This document shows positions 6,571-14,787 of a stretch of DNA of 34,599 nt, piece after piece. Origin of the DNA: Pyrinomonadaceae bacterium (lineage in GTDB: Bacteria; Acidobacteriota; Blastocatellia; Pyrinomonadales; Pyrinomonadaceae); contig JACVRN010000044.1 in NCBI GenBank assembly GCA_014534425.1, forward strand, positions 1-34,599, written 5' to 3'. Position 1 is the first letter of the stretch. Every line of letters begins with the position of its first letter. The notes under the pieces are model-generated. The model was not told the DNA's origin. It did not search any database and saw only the letters and a program-made list of their open reading frames with translations. Both the position numbers and the translations under genes were made by a program.

Positions 6571-8709
6571 TCAGTCGCCTTCGGCGCTGCCTGCGGCCTC
6601 TGCCTTCTGCTTCTCGTCTCTGAGCACGGCCTTTCTGGAGAGCTTAATCTTGTTGCCCTCCTTGCCTATGCACTTGACCATAATCTGCTGGCCCTCTTTC
6701 AGTTCGTCGCGCACGTCCTTGACGCGGCGGTCTGCGATTTCAGAGATGTGCAAGAGGCCGTCCGTGCCCGGAAAGATTTCGACAAACGCGCCGAAATCGA
6801 CTATGCGCGAGACGGTGCCGAGGTAGGTCTGACCGATTTCGGCCTCGGCGGTGAGGCCGCGTATGCGGTCAATGGCTGCCTGCGCCGCCTCGCCGTTGGC
6901 CGAAGCGATTGAGACCGTTCCGTCGTCCTCAACGTCAATCTTGGCTCCGGTCTCTTCGACCAACGCGCGTATGACTTTTCCGCCCGGCCCTATAACGTCG
7001 CGTATCTTGTCGGGGTTAATCTTTATCTGGATGATTCGCGGAGCATAAGGCGCAATCTCCGGCCTGGGTTCGGCGATGGTCTTCTCCATGATGCCGAGGA
7101 TGTGCAAGCGGCCTTTCCTTGCCTGCTCCAAAGCTTCGGCCATAATCTGCGCGTTGATGCCCGCAATCTTGATGTCCATCTGAAGGGCAGTGATGCCGTC
7201 GCGCGTGCCCGTGACCTTAAAGTCCATGTCGCCGTAGTGGTCTTCCGCGCCCGCTATGTCGGAAAGAATCGCGTACTTGTTACCCTCCATCACGAGTCCC
7301 ATAGCCACACCCGCTACGGGCCGCTTGATGGGGACGCCTGCGTCCATGAGGGAAAGCGTTCCGCCGCAGACTGAAGCCATCGAAGATGAGCCGTTCGATT
7401 CGGTGATGTCCGAGACTATGCGAATCGTGTAAGGGAAATCTGCTTCATCTGGAAGAATGGATTCGAGAGCGCGGCGGGCCAGAGCGCCGTGTCCTATCTC
7501 GCGGCGCGAGCTTGAGCCGAAGCGTCCAACTTCACCGACAGAGTACTGCGGGAAGTTGTAGTGCAAGAGGAAGCGGCGCTTGACCTCGCCCTTCTCAAGG
7601 TCGTCCATGAACTGCTCGTCGTCTTTCGTTCCCAGGGTGGAAGTGACTATGGCCTGCGTTTCGCCGCGAGTGAAAAGAGCGGAGCCGTGAACCCTCGGCA
7701 GCCATCCGACTTCGCACGTCACAGGGCGAATCTCAGAGAAGCGGCGACCGTCCGGGCGGCGGCGCTTGTTCAGAATGTCGTCGCGGAAGATTCTCTCTTT
7801 CAGGTCATCGAAGATGCGCTTTGCCATCAGTCGCGCTTCCGTCTGGTCTTCGGGATAAGATTCGACGACCTCCTTTTTGAGCGCGTCGACGGCTGCGTAA
7901 GAAGCACGCTTCTCCTGCGAGCCGGTGTCTAGCGCCGCGCGCAGCCGCTCCGTGTAGTTGCGCTCAATCTCGCCCATCATCTCTTCGTTCAAGGGCTGAG
8001 GCTCGACCGCGCGCTTCTCAATCTCAAGAGCCTTGTACAACTCCTTCTGCCAGCGACACAGGCGGTTAATCTCCTTGTGCGCGAGCATCAGGGCTTCGAC
8101 CATTATCTCTTCCGAAACTTCGTTGGCACCGGCTTCGACCATGACGATGGCCTCTTCCGTTCCGGCCACAATCAGGTTCAGGCGCGATTCCCTTCGCTCA
8201 TCATAGGTCGGGTTGATGATGTAGCGGCCTTCAATCAGCCCTATGCGAACGCCCGCGATGGGGTTCGGGAACGGGATGTCCGAAAGATAGAGCGCGCAAG
8301 ATGCGCCCGTGATGGCTATAACGTCGGGGTCGTTCTCTTCGTCTGCGGAGATGACTGAAGCTATGACCTGTGTTTCGTTGCGAAAGCCTTCTGTGAAGAG
8401 CGGGCGGCAGGGGCGGTCAATCAGGCGGGAGGTTAAGACCTCTTTCTCGTTGGGGCGTCCTTCGCGCCGGAAGTAGTTGCCGGGGATGCGCCCGGCTGCG
8501 TAATTGGCTTCACGGTACTCGACCGTGAGCGGGAAGAAATCTATCCCCTCGCGTGGTGAAGGGGCGGCGACTGCGGCGACTAAAACCATAGTGTCGCCGT
8601 AGCGTATGACGACGGAGCCGTCAGCCTGTTTGGCTATGCGTCCCGTCTCGACAGTCAATTCCCGGTCGCCCAGTTTAATTGACTCTTTCAAATATTTTTT
8701 GACTCCCAT
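6571..8709 (-). CDS. pnp: Polyribonucleotide nucleotidyltransferase (PNPase)
   Basis: The 712-residue protein is PNPase, the phosphorolytic 3'-5' exoribonuclease of the degradosome. Two RNase PH domains are visible (about 10-215 and 325-550) joined by a helical linker. The first contains FFPLTVEYREANYAAGRIPGNYFRREGRP, the second TRGETQAIV and the catalytic-region block GDMDFKVTGTRDGITALQMD. A KH domain follows near 560-620 with the IGPGGKVI GxxG loop, and an S1 domain near 625-695 (GQTYLGTVSRIVDFGAFVEI). Length fits the family. The start ATG has GAAGGAG 10 nt upstream. It follows rpsO, the classical bacterial order, but with a wide 437-bp spacer. In E. coli the leader is the site of RNase III-dependent autoregulation; whether that holds here is unknown. 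Confidence 0.97.
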   Translation of the reverse strand: MGVKKYLKESIKLGDRELTVETGRIAKQADGSVVIRYGDTMVLVAAVAAPSPREGIDFFPLTVEYREANYAAGRIPGNYFRREGRPNEKEVLTSRLIDRPCRPLFTEGFRNETQVIASVISADEENDPDVIAITGASCALYLSDIPFPNPIAGVRIGLIEGRYIINPTYDERRESRLNLIVAGTEEAIVMVEAGANEVSEEIMVEALMLAHKEINRLCRWQKELYKALEIEKRAVEPQPLNEEMMGEIERNYTERLRAALDTGSQEKRASYAAVDALKKEVVESYPEDQTEARLMAKRIFDDLKERIFRDDILNKRRRPDGRRFSEIRPVTCEVGWLPRVHGSALFTRGETQAIVTSTLGTKDDEQFMDDLEKGEVKRRFLLHYNFPQYSVGEVGRFGSSSRREIGHGALARRALESILPDEADFPYTIRIVSDITESNGSSSMASVCGGTLSLMDAGVPIKRPVAGVAMGLVMEGNKYAILSDIAGAEDHYGDMDFKVTGTRDGITALQMDIKIAGINAQIMAEALEQARKGRLHILGIMEKTIAEPRPEIAPYAPRIIQIKINPDKIRDVIGPGGKVIRALVEETGAKIDVEDDGTVSIASANGEAAQAAIDRIRGLTAEAEIGQTYLGTVSRIVDFGAFVEIFPGTDGLLHISEIADRRVKDVRDELKEGQQIMVKCIGKEGNKIKLSRKAVLRDEKQKAEAAGSAEGD

Positions 8710-8885
8710 TTTTAATCTGTCTCCTTCGACACCTTGCGCCCCTTTTCAGTTAACACCTGGAAAGAGCGCTCGAAGCGCGAAAGGCGGCACGTTCGCCTCG
8801 CGCAAAGGTTCTATATTTTGAATTTGGTCTTCGAGGCCCTGCATGATTGTCCGGCGCTACGTGAGGCGACGGAAGACCGTGCTGG

Positions 8886-8901
8886 GCGAAAAGCTTTTCG
8901 C
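8886..8901. repeat. Perfect 16-bp palindrome GCGAAAAGCTTTTCGC
   Basis: The sequence is an uninterrupted dyad, located 11 bp from the hairpin at 8913-8956 within the pnp leader region. It could be a dimeric-regulator operator or an RNA hairpin. No regulator can be named. Confidence 0.6.
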
Positions 8902-8912
8902 TTAATACCTCA

Positions 8913-8956
8913 AAAGGCGGCGAGAGCCACTTGCCGTGAAGCTCCCTGCCGCCTTT
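8913..8956 (-). terminator. Hairpin between rpsO and pnp
   Basis: AAAGGCGGC (8913-8921) and GCCGCCTTT (8948-8956) form a perfect 9-bp stem; the 26-nt loop contains further GAG/CTC pairing. On the minus strand it is followed by only one extra T then GAGG, so termination would be weak or factor-assisted. It could alternatively be an RNase III-type processing hairpin. Confidence 0.5.
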
Positions 8957-9146
8957 CGCGTGTAAGCTCTTAATTGTATGCGCCCACTTGTTTCACGAGT
9001 CATCGCCGTCACGTTCGGCACTCAGCTCACAAGCTCTTCGAAGGGCGCTCTGATTTTAGTTTGGGAGTTTCGAAGATGCTCCCGTTTCTCTTAACCTGCA
9101 AGGCGTCATGATAGGCACCGGACGCTCAGTCTCCTTCGAGAAGAGC

Positions 9147-9416
9147 CTAGCGACGCAAGCCAAGACGGCTCACCACCTCGTGATAGCGCTCAATGTCTGT
9201 GCGCTTGAGGTAATCGAGCAGACTCCTGCGCTGCGAGACCATCTTGAGCAGGCCGCGCCGCGAGTGATTATCCTTCTTATGGGTCTTAAAATGCTCGGTC
9301 AGTTCGTTGATTCGCTGGCTGAGCAGAGCGATTTGCACCTGTGGCGAACCCGTATCGCTGTCATGCGTGCGGAATTCCCCTACGATTCTTTCCTTTGTTT
9401 CTTTTGCTAACGACAC
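9147..9416 (-). CDS. rpsO: 30S ribosomal protein S15
   Basis: The 89-residue product matches S15: [21 protein letters not shown] near residue 8, [21 protein letters not shown] in the middle and [24 protein letters not shown] at the end. S15 binds 16S rRNA helix 22 early in assembly and bridges to the 50S subunit. The start is GTG 9416, with GGGAGG about 11 nt upstream. It has its own promoter candidate and precedes pnp on the same strand. Confidence 0.97.
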   Translation of the reverse strand: MSLAKETKERIVGEFRTHDSDTGSPQVQIALLSQRINELTEHFKTHKKDNHSRRGLLKMVSQRRSLLDYLKRTDIERYHEVVSRLGLRR

Positions 9417-9501
9417 TACTTAGATGGCCCTCCCAGACCGCAGTATCCGCCTTTTGAAGTTCATCCGACGGTAACCGCAAAAAGTTGAATTACGCGTTTT
9501 A

Positions 9502-9531
9502 TCTTACACGGCTGCCTATCAGACTGGCAAG
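9502..9531 (-). promoter_or_regulatory. Candidate promoter of rpsO
   Basis: On the minus strand TTGCCA (9531-9526) and TAAGAT (9507-9502) are 18 bp apart. The same pair with the same spacing occurs before the acyl-CoA dehydrogenase gene. The leader would be about 80 nt. Confidence 0.5.
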
Positions 9532-9616
9532 CTGACAGAGCGCCTTTAAAGCCCTGGCCTCAGGCTTACACTTATTTCATAAGTATCAAGATTTTCATAC
9601 GATTGGGGCTTGCGTG

Positions 9617-9645
9617 TTGACTGGGGTTGCGCTCCTGATTAGAAT
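9617..9645 (+). promoter_or_regulatory. Sigma-70 promoter of the riboswitch-terC transcript
   Basis: TTGACT (9617-9622), a 17-bp spacer and TAGAAT (9640-9645) give a near-consensus promoter. The expected start near 9652 lies only about 9 nt before the riboswitch P1 strand, which supports both calls. Confidence 0.75.
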
Positions 9646-9651
9646 CGCTTC

Positions 9652-9804
9652 CAGTAAAAACAAAAGGGGAGTAGATCACCTTCTCCGAAAACGGTCTGAC
9701 CGAATCGTCAGGACGATTGATGCTCCGAGTAGCTTCAGAGAATCAATCCGGTTCGTCAGTGAGAGCCTGATAGTTAAGCGAGGCTCAAGGATCGAGACCT
9801 TTTG
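9652..9804 (+). promoter_or_regulatory. yybP-ykoY-type manganese riboswitch aptamer
   Basis: CAAAAGGGGAGTAG at 9661-9674 matches the highly conserved 5' core of the yybP-ykoY motif, and GAGACCTTTTG at 9794-9804 matches its conserved 3' end. CAAAAGG (9661-9667) pairs exactly with CCTTTTG (9798-9804) to form P1. The aptamer is about 144 nt, within family range, and sits directly in front of a TerC/Alx gene, a well-known target of this Mn2+-sensing class (as with alx and mntP in E. coli). Promoter before and terminator after are both visible. The inner helices were not folded in detail. Confidence 0.85.
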
Positions 9805-9850
9805 CGCCAAGCCCGTCAGAATTGTGCGCAAAAAGGTCTTTTTTCTTTTC
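9795..9850 (+). terminator. Riboswitch expression-platform terminator
   Basis: GACCTTTTGCGC (9796-9807) pairs with GCGCAAAAAGGTC (9826-9838) with one bulged A, followed by a T-rich run TTTTTTCTTTT. Its left arm contains the 3' strand of riboswitch P1, so P1 and the terminator cannot form together. This predicts transcription read-through into terC when Mn2+ stabilises P1. Confidence 0.85.
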
Positions 9851-9900
9851 AAGCACAAAACGCGGGCTAATTATTAACATTTGAGAGAGGAATATTCCCT

Positions 9901-10986
9901 ATGCCCGTTTATCTGTTTCCTTTTGCGGAGTACTGGTGGTTCTACGCAGGCTTTGCAGTCTTCGTCCTGTTGCTCCTGTCCATAGACCTTGGCGTCTTTA
10001 ATCGCAAGGCGCACGTCATAAGCTTCCGCGAGGCGGCCACCTGGAGCGCCGTCTGGATTGTTCTTTCGCTCATCTTCAACTTTCTGCTCTATCACTACGC
10101 GCTCTGGAAATTTCCGCAGGACGCGCGGCTGATGGCTATTCCAGGCTTTAATCCGGCTGAAGCGGCACAGCGCGTAGGGCTTGAGTTCCTGACCGGCTAC
10201 ATCATAGAAAAATCGCTCTCCGTAGATAACCTCTTCGTCTTCGTGGTGGTCTTCAGCTTCTTCGGCATCCCAACGCTCTACCAGCACCGCGTTCTCTATT
10301 ACGGCATCATAGGCGCGCTCCTGTTTCGCGCCATCTTCATAGCTATGGGTTCCGTACTGATGCAGTACCACTGGATGATACTTCTGTTCGGAGCCTTTCT
10401 CATCATCACGGGCATCAAGATGTTCTTCTCGAAGGACGAGGAGATAGACCCTAGCGGCAATATTCTGTTGAGGCTGCTACGGCGGTTTGTTCCAGTGACG
10501 CACGGGCTTAGAGGGCAGAGCTTCTTCGTGCGCGAGAATGGAAAACTGCTTGCGACCCCGCTCTTCATGGCGCTGCTTTTTCTCGAAGGCACGGACATAG
10601 TCTTCGCAGTGGATTCCGTTCCGGCAATCTTTGCCTTAACGCGCGAGCCTCTGATTGTCTTCACCTCGAACATCTTCGCCATACTGGGGCTGCGCGCTAT
10701 GTACTTTCTGCTGGCAGGCGCGGTAGATAAATTTCACCTCCTGAAATACGGGCTGGCCGTGGTGCTGGTCTTCGTCGGGTTAAAGATGCTCTGGCTCAAC
10801 GACGCTTTCGGCGGCAAGTTCCCCATCGGCATCTCGCTCGGCGTCATAGGCGGCGTGCTCTTTCTCTCCATCACGCTCTCGCTCCTCTTCCCCAAAAAGG
10901 GAGTCTCAATCCTTGAGGAAGCGCGCGAAGAGGGCGAAGAGTTCGAAGAAGAGATTGAGCATGAATTACACGCCAGGGAGAGATAG
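9901..10986 (+). CDS. alx: TerC/Alx-family integral membrane protein, probable Mn2+ exporter
   Basis: The 361-residue protein is almost wholly hydrophobic with about nine transmembrane helices. It carries the TerC family hallmarks: LLLSIDLGVFNRKAH in the first helix region, EFLTGYIIEKSLSVDNLFVFVVVF near residue 95 with the acidic E and D in membrane segments, and LFLEGTDIVFAVDSVPAIFA near residue 230 repeating the acidic pattern. Members such as Alx are linked to Mn2+ export and to metalation of exported enzymes. The C-terminal tail is strongly acidic (EEGEEFEEEIEHE). AGAGAGG stands 10-12 nt before the ATG. The upstream Mn2+ riboswitch supports a manganese role directly. A gene for type II NADH dehydrogenase follows after 46 bp and may be cotranscribed. 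Confidence 0.93.
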   Translation: MPVYLFPFAEYWWFYAGFAVFVLLLLSIDLGVFNRKAHVISFREAATWSAVWIVLSLIFNFLLYHYALWKFPQDARLMAIPGFNPAEAAQRVGLEFLTGYIIEKSLSVDNLFVFVVVFSFFGIPTLYQHRVLYYGIIGALLFRAIFIAMGSVLMQYHWMILLFGAFLIITGIKMFFSKDEEIDPSGNILLRLLRRFVPVTHGLRGQSFFVRENGKLLATPLFMALLFLEGTDIVFAVDSVPAIFALTREPLIVFTSNIFAILGLRAMYFLLAGAVDKFHLLKYGLAVVLVFVGLKMLWLNDAFGGKFPIGISLGVIGGVLFLSITLSLLFPKKGVSILEEAREEGEEFEEEIEHELHARER

Positions 10987-11032
10987 AATCTGCTAACATC
11001 TGTGCGAAATTTTCGTTGATAAAAGGAAAGCT

Positions 11033-12289
11033 ATGGCGACACAAAAGGCGCGCATACTGATTGTGGGCGGCGGCTTCGGCGGCCTCTTTACGGCTCTTGA
11101 CCTTGGGGACGCTGGCGAAGTCACGCTCATCACCCCGGAAGACCATTTTCTCTTCAAGCCACTGCTCTACGAATATCTTTCCGGCGAAGTCGAAGCCTGG
11201 CACATTGCTCCGAATTACAAGGAACTGCTGAGCGATAAGATTCGCGTCCTTCATGGCGCTGTCGCGGAGATTGATTTCGAGGCGCGCGAACTCGAAGTGG
11301 CGGGCCGCGTGCGCCGCCTTGGTTACGACGTGCTGGTGCTGGCCGTGGGCGGCGTGACCAACTTCTGGAACGTAGAGGGCGCGGAAAAATATACGCTGCC
11401 TTTCCGCAAGCTTGAGCACGCGGACGTGATTCGCCGCCGAATGATTCAGGCTCTGGATCGCATACCGCCTGAGCGTGCGCCGCAGGACGTTCGCCGCGCC
11501 CTGACCTTTGCGGTAGTCGGCGGCGGAGCGAGCGGTGTCGAATTGTCTTCCAAGATGGCAGACCTCCTGAACGACGCCATACGCCGTCGCGCTCTCTCCG
11601 GCGAAGCGCGCGTGATGGTGATAGAGATGGGCGATCAACTTGTGCCCGGCATGGGCGAAGAGATTCGCACCTTTGTCGAAGACGCGCTCAAAAAAGCGCG
11701 CGTCGAAGTTCACACGGGCACTCGCGTCGTGCGCGTCACGGAAACGAGCCTCACCTTCGAGCATGAAGGCGAGCAGACCGAAGTTGAGACGGCGGGCGTC
11801 GTCTGGGTCGCGGGCGTGCGTATGAACCCGCTCGTGGAAGAACTCTCGCTGGAGAAAGAGCGGCGCGGGATGATTCTCATACGCGATACCTTTCAGACGA
11901 AACGCTACGACGAGGTCTTTGCGCTCGGAGACATAGCATATTACGAGGCGGCGGCTCCGAGCCTCGCTGGCACGGCTCAGCTAGCTTTTCAGGAGGCCAC
12001 GCTCGTGGCGCGCAACATTAAGGCTCTGCTCTCTGGCCGCGAGCTTCAGACGAAACACTTTGAAGAGTTGGGCGAGGCCGTCAGTCTTGGCACGGAGCGG
12101 GCCGCAGTGCTCGCGGGCAAGAAGGCCATGGGCGGCGCGCTCGCACGCCAGGCTCGCTTTGCTCTCTACACCTCCAGACTTCCCACCTGGCATCATCGTT
12201 TGAAGGTCGGCGCAAGCTGGTTCTTCGAGGGCACAACTCCGCGCCCGCTCGGCCTTGAGCGCGAAGACGATGCGCCGCGCATCAGTTGA
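11033..12289 (+). CDS. ndh: Type II NADH dehydrogenase (NDH-2) family FAD oxidoreductase
   Basis: The 418-residue protein has two dinucleotide-binding motifs: ILIVGGGFGGLFTALDLGD at residues 8-26 for FAD and FAVVGGGASGVELSSKMAD near 157-175 for NAD(P)H. The block EVFALGDIAYYEA near 290 and GTAQLAFQEATLVARNIKA near 310 match the second FAD-contact region and the quinone-site AQ motif of NDH-2 enzymes. These peripheral membrane proteins pass electrons from NADH to quinone without pumping protons. The C-terminus (WHHRLKVGASWFFEG) is amphipathic enough for membrane association. AAAGGAAAG precedes the ATG. It follows terC by 46 bp, so it may fall under the same riboswitch-controlled transcript. 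A related alternative is a sulfide:quinone or demethylphylloquinone reductase, but no extra redox cysteines are evident. Confidence 0.88.
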   Translation: MATQKARILIVGGGFGGLFTALDLGDAGEVTLITPEDHFLFKPLLYEYLSGEVEAWHIAPNYKELLSDKIRVLHGAVAEIDFEARELEVAGRVRRLGYDVLVLAVGGVTNFWNVEGAEKYTLPFRKLEHADVIRRRMIQALDRIPPERAPQDVRRALTFAVVGGGASGVELSSKMADLLNDAIRRRALSGEARVMVIEMGDQLVPGMGEEIRTFVEDALKKARVEVHTGTRVVRVTETSLTFEHEGEQTEVETAGVVWVAGVRMNPLVEELSLEKERRGMILIRDTFQTKRYDEVFALGDIAYYEAAAPSLAGTAQLAFQEATLVARNIKALLSGRELQTKHFEELGEAVSLGTERAAVLAGKKAMGGALARQARFALYTSRLPTWHHRLKVGASWFFEGTTPRPLGLEREDDAPRIS

Positions 12290-12361
12290 AGCAGGATTTT
12301 CATTAAGCCCCGGTAACATGGCATAAAGATTGCCGAACGCTTCTTGAGGGAGTGTTTGGTG

Positions 12362-12425
12362 TTGTGTATTCAGACAGTGAGCGAGCGCTTCTTTCCGTTA
12401 AACGGAAAGAAGCGCTCGTACACAA
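12362..12425. repeat. Very stable hairpin before dacB
   Basis: Perfect 18-nt arms at 12382-12399 and 12401-12418 meet around a GTTAAAC centre. An outer 7-bp pair, TTGTGTA (12362-12368) with TACACAA (12419-12425), adjoins the right side directly and leaves a 13-nt bulge on the left. It lies 73 bp after ndh and 17 bp before the dacB start and lacks a T-run, so it may be a processing or barrier hairpin and not a simple terminator. Confidence 0.85.
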
Positions 12426-12442
12426 GGGTTCTATTTAAGGGC

Positions 12443-13738
12443 ATGAATAATCGGGAAGCTTCAATAAATCTTCGCTCGTCATTTCTGGCGCTTGTCTCCG
12501 CCATCATTCTTCTCTCTTTCTCAAGCTCCTGTGTCATCACGCAATCATCCGAACAGGCTCAACAGCAGCCGAATGCTACGACCGGCGCGCCCGCCGCAGC
12601 CGTTCCCGTCATCAGACCCGAAGTTGAAATAGCCTCCTGGTACGGCGAGCATAATCAAGACCCCGAAGCGCATGCGGTTTTAATAGAGACGCTTCAACCT
12701 GGCCGCGTCATCACCTCGCACAACGCAGACAAGCTCTTTAACCCTGCTTCGATTATCAAGCTCACGACTTCCCTCGTCGCTCTCCGACGGCTTGGGCCGG
12801 ATTATAGATTTGAAATCAAGGTCTACGCGGACGGCACGCTCGACGACAAGGGAATTCTTCACGGGCAGCTTTACGTGATGGGCGGAGCGCCGACCTTCGG
12901 CGACGCTGCCGCAAACATGATTGCCAGGGAGTTGCGCGACATGGGGGTAAAGCGCGTTGACGGCACCGTCAACGTCTCGCCCGATTTCTGCTTCAACTTC
13001 AGCGAGTCTGCGGAAGAGAGCGCGGGGCGTTTGGTCAAAGCCTTGAAGCTGGATGGCCCGCAGCCGAAAACAGCCGTCATGAACGAGCCTTCGGGCGAGA
13101 TGCTGCTCGTCTTTTACTCGCATCCTTTGCGCGAAGTCCTGCTTTACATGAACGCGCATTCGAGCAACTTTACAGCCGAGCGAGTGGGCAATCTGGTCGG
13201 CGGCCCCACGAGCGTGCAGCAGTTTCTAATAGATGAATTGAAGCTTCCGCCGTCGGAGGTGCAACTCTCCACAGTTTCGGGCCGCGAGCAGAATCGAATG
13301 AACGCGCACGGCATCATTGGGGTCGTGCGCGCTCTCGTTGACGAGACTAAACGGCACGGGCTGAAGCCTGCGGACATTCTCCCTATAGCGGACGAAGACA
13401 ACGGCACGCTACGCAGAAGATTCACGGGCACCTCTCTTGAAGGTGCGGTGCTTGGCAAGACGGGCACGCTCACGCCGGACGTTGACGGCGGAATGGTGAG
13501 CCTCGCCGGAATCATTTACACGCGCGACGCGGGAGAGATTGTCTTCGTCATGCTGGATCAGGGCGACCGCTTAGCTGAAAATCGTGACGCGGAAGATAAG
13601 CTGCTCGAAGAGGTGGTAAAGCTGCGCGCAGCGCCCGCTCCTGTTCCCATTGAGACGCCGCGCGACCTGCTCTCCGCTTCAAGCATGCGCGTTGAAAGAC
13701 GCGGCGCTTTGCAGAGAGGACGCAAGGCTACAGCGTGA
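12443..13738 (+). CDS. dacB: D-alanyl-D-alanine carboxypeptidase/endopeptidase, PBP4 (S13) family
   Basis: The protein (431 residues from ATG 12443) has an N-terminal membrane/signal segment SSFLALVSAIILLSFSSSC; the cysteine may be a non-canonical lipidation site. The three penicillin-binding motifs are present: SIIK of NPASIIKLTT near residue 107, SSN of AHSSNFTAERV near 240, and KTG of GKTGTL near 345. Class C PBPs cut the terminal D-Ala and 4-3 cross-links in periplasmic peptidoglycan. The large insert typical of E. coli PBP4 is partly represented between the first two motifs. I reject the longer frame from 12344 because it would translate the perfect hairpin at 12382-12418. AAGGG lies unusually close to the ATG. 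The M15 gene follows after 4 bp. Confidence 0.9.
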   Translation: MNNREASINLRSSFLALVSAIILLSFSSSCVITQSSEQAQQQPNATTGAPAAAVPVIRPEVEIASWYGEHNQDPEAHAVLIETLQPGRVITSHNADKLFNPASIIKLTTSLVALRRLGPDYRFEIKVYADGTLDDKGILHGQLYVMGGAPTFGDAAANMIARELRDMGVKRVDGTVNVSPDFCFNFSESAEESAGRLVKALKLDGPQPKTAVMNEPSGEMLLVFYSHPLREVLLYMNAHSSNFTAERVGNLVGGPTSVQQFLIDELKLPPSEVQLSTVSGREQNRMNAHGIIGVVRALVDETKRHGLKPADILPIADEDNGTLRRRFTGTSLEGAVLGKTGTLTPDVDGGMVSLAGIIYTRDAGEIVFVMLDQGDRLAENRDAEDKLLEEVVKLRAAPAPVPIETPRDLLSASSMRVERRGALQRGRKATA

Positions 13739-13742
13739 AAGT

Positions 13743-14738
13743 ATGAGAACGCCGCGCCTGCGACATAAGGTTTTACTAATAGCGCTCGTTTCGTTTCTGA
13801 CCGTCTCAGGCGTGGCGGCCATAGTGCGCCTGCAAACTGGCAGGCCACTGGCGGAGCCTGGGCTGCCAGCAGTAGTCACCGCGTCGCCCGCTCCCGCTCT
13901 TGTCTCTTCAAACATCTCTCCCGAAACATCTGAAGGCGCGGCCTCGCCAGCTTCTCTTTCATCATCTGCTGAAGGGCAGACTGAGAATGAGCAGCAGTTC
14001 GAGCAGGCGGCGCAGCAGAACGCGGAGCTTCAAAATAATCTGAGCTGGACTTTCGGAGGCAAGCAGCAGAAGGGCTGGTATCTGTACATTCCCCTGATTC
14101 GTCATCTGATAGGAACCGAAAGCTCTCCTCAGGAAGCCGCGTTCGCTCTGGCGCTTTCGCGCTGGCAAAGGAGCGTCGGACTTCCGCCAAACGGAGTGCT
14201 CGATAACACCACGCTCGCAGTCATGATTACCACCTGGCAATCGCGCCGCATCAAGGACAAGGCTTACCCTTCGCCTGACCAACTGGTGATGATTCCGACC
14301 TCTGATTTATATGACCCCATGCGGCCCGAAGAGCTACGCAAGGCTGAGACGGAAGCCTACGCCGCGTACAAGCGAATGATGGCTGCGGCTGTCGCGGACA
14401 AGTCCTTGAAGCTTGCCGTCACGGGGTCGGGTGAGCTTGCTGCATCCGAAAAATATTTGAAGATAGTCTCTGCGTTTCGCTCGCGCGAATACCAGGAGCA
14501 GTTGCGAAAGCAATCGCCGAACGCGGGCCGCGCCGGGCTTGCGGTCAACAGCCCGCACTTCACAGGCCGCGCCCTAGACCTCTACGTAGGCGGCGAGCCT
14601 GTCAGCACGGAGGATTCCAACCGCGCCATTCAAGTTCAAACCAAGGTCTACCTCTGGCTCGTCAAGAACGCGGAGCGCTTCGGCTTCCGCCCATACTTCT
14701 ACGAACCCTGGCACTGGGAATACGTCCCGAACGGATAA
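13743..14738 (+). CDS. M15 (VanY-like) D-alanyl-D-alanine carboxypeptidase with peptidoglycan-binding-like region
   Basis: The 331-residue product starts with a signal/anchor helix (KVLLIALVSFLTVSGVAAIV). Residues about 115-170 resemble a PG_binding_1 domain: FALALSRWQRSVGLPPNGVLDNTTLAVMI. The C-terminal catalytic domain shows the M15 zinc motif: SPHFTGRALDLYVGG near residue 277 (His and Asp ligands) and EPWHWEYVP near the end, with the catalytic Glu/His pair. VanY-type enzymes trim the terminal D-Ala from pentapeptide stems. The ATG at 13743 follows the dacB stop by 4 bp, so the genes are cotranscribed; the longer frame beginning at 13650 overlaps dacB and was rejected. Together with dacB it would generate tetrapeptide donors for the L,D-transpeptidase encoded downstream. 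Confidence 0.87.
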   Translation: MRTPRLRHKVLLIALVSFLTVSGVAAIVRLQTGRPLAEPGLPAVVTASPAPALVSSNISPETSEGAASPASLSSSAEGQTENEQQFEQAAQQNAELQNNLSWTFGGKQQKGWYLYIPLIRHLIGTESSPQEAAFALALSRWQRSVGLPPNGVLDNTTLAVMITTWQSRRIKDKAYPSPDQLVMIPTSDLYDPMRPEELRKAETEAYAAYKRMMAAAVADKSLKLAVTGSGELAASEKYLKIVSAFRSREYQEQLRKQSPNAGRAGLAVNSPHFTGRALDLYVGGEPVSTEDSNRAIQVQTKVYLWLVKNAERFGFRPYFYEPWHWEYVPNG

Positions 14739-14744
14739 TTAAGC

Positions 14745-14787
14745 ATAAGCAGTGAACGGTTTATGAATGCCCGCGCCGTTCGCTTAT
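14745..14787 (+). terminator. Hairpin after the M15 peptidase gene
   Basis: ATAAGC (14745-14750) and GAACGG (14754-14759) pair with CCGTTC (14776-14781) and GCTTAT (14782-14787), leaving a 3-nt AGT bulge. It starts 6 bp after the stop codon. There is no T-run, so it is only a possible terminator. Confidence 0.4.

Larger units (their letters stand above)
8710..9146 (-). other. rpsO-pnp spacer, no convincing gene
   Basis: This 437-bp stretch between rpsO and pnp has no supported coding sequence; a 32-codon frame ending near 8740 on the minus strand lacks a Shine-Dalgarno sequence. It holds a hairpin (8913-8956) and a perfect palindrome (8886-8901), noted separately. It presumably carries the rpsO 3' end and the pnp leader and promoter. 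Confidence 0.6.

Noticed and set aside
9614..9877. Plus-strand frame of 87 codons before terC
   Set aside because: It lies over the riboswitch aptamer and terminator, has no Shine-Dalgarno sequence and would translate the terminator stem.
10871..11764. 297-codon minus-strand frame opposite ndh
   Set aside because: Covers the NDH-2 gene with both nucleotide-binding motifs on the other strand; no motif of its own.
12344..12442. N-terminal extension of dacB
   Set aside because: It would translate a perfect 18-bp hairpin and places 33 polar residues before the signal segment; ATG 12443 is better.
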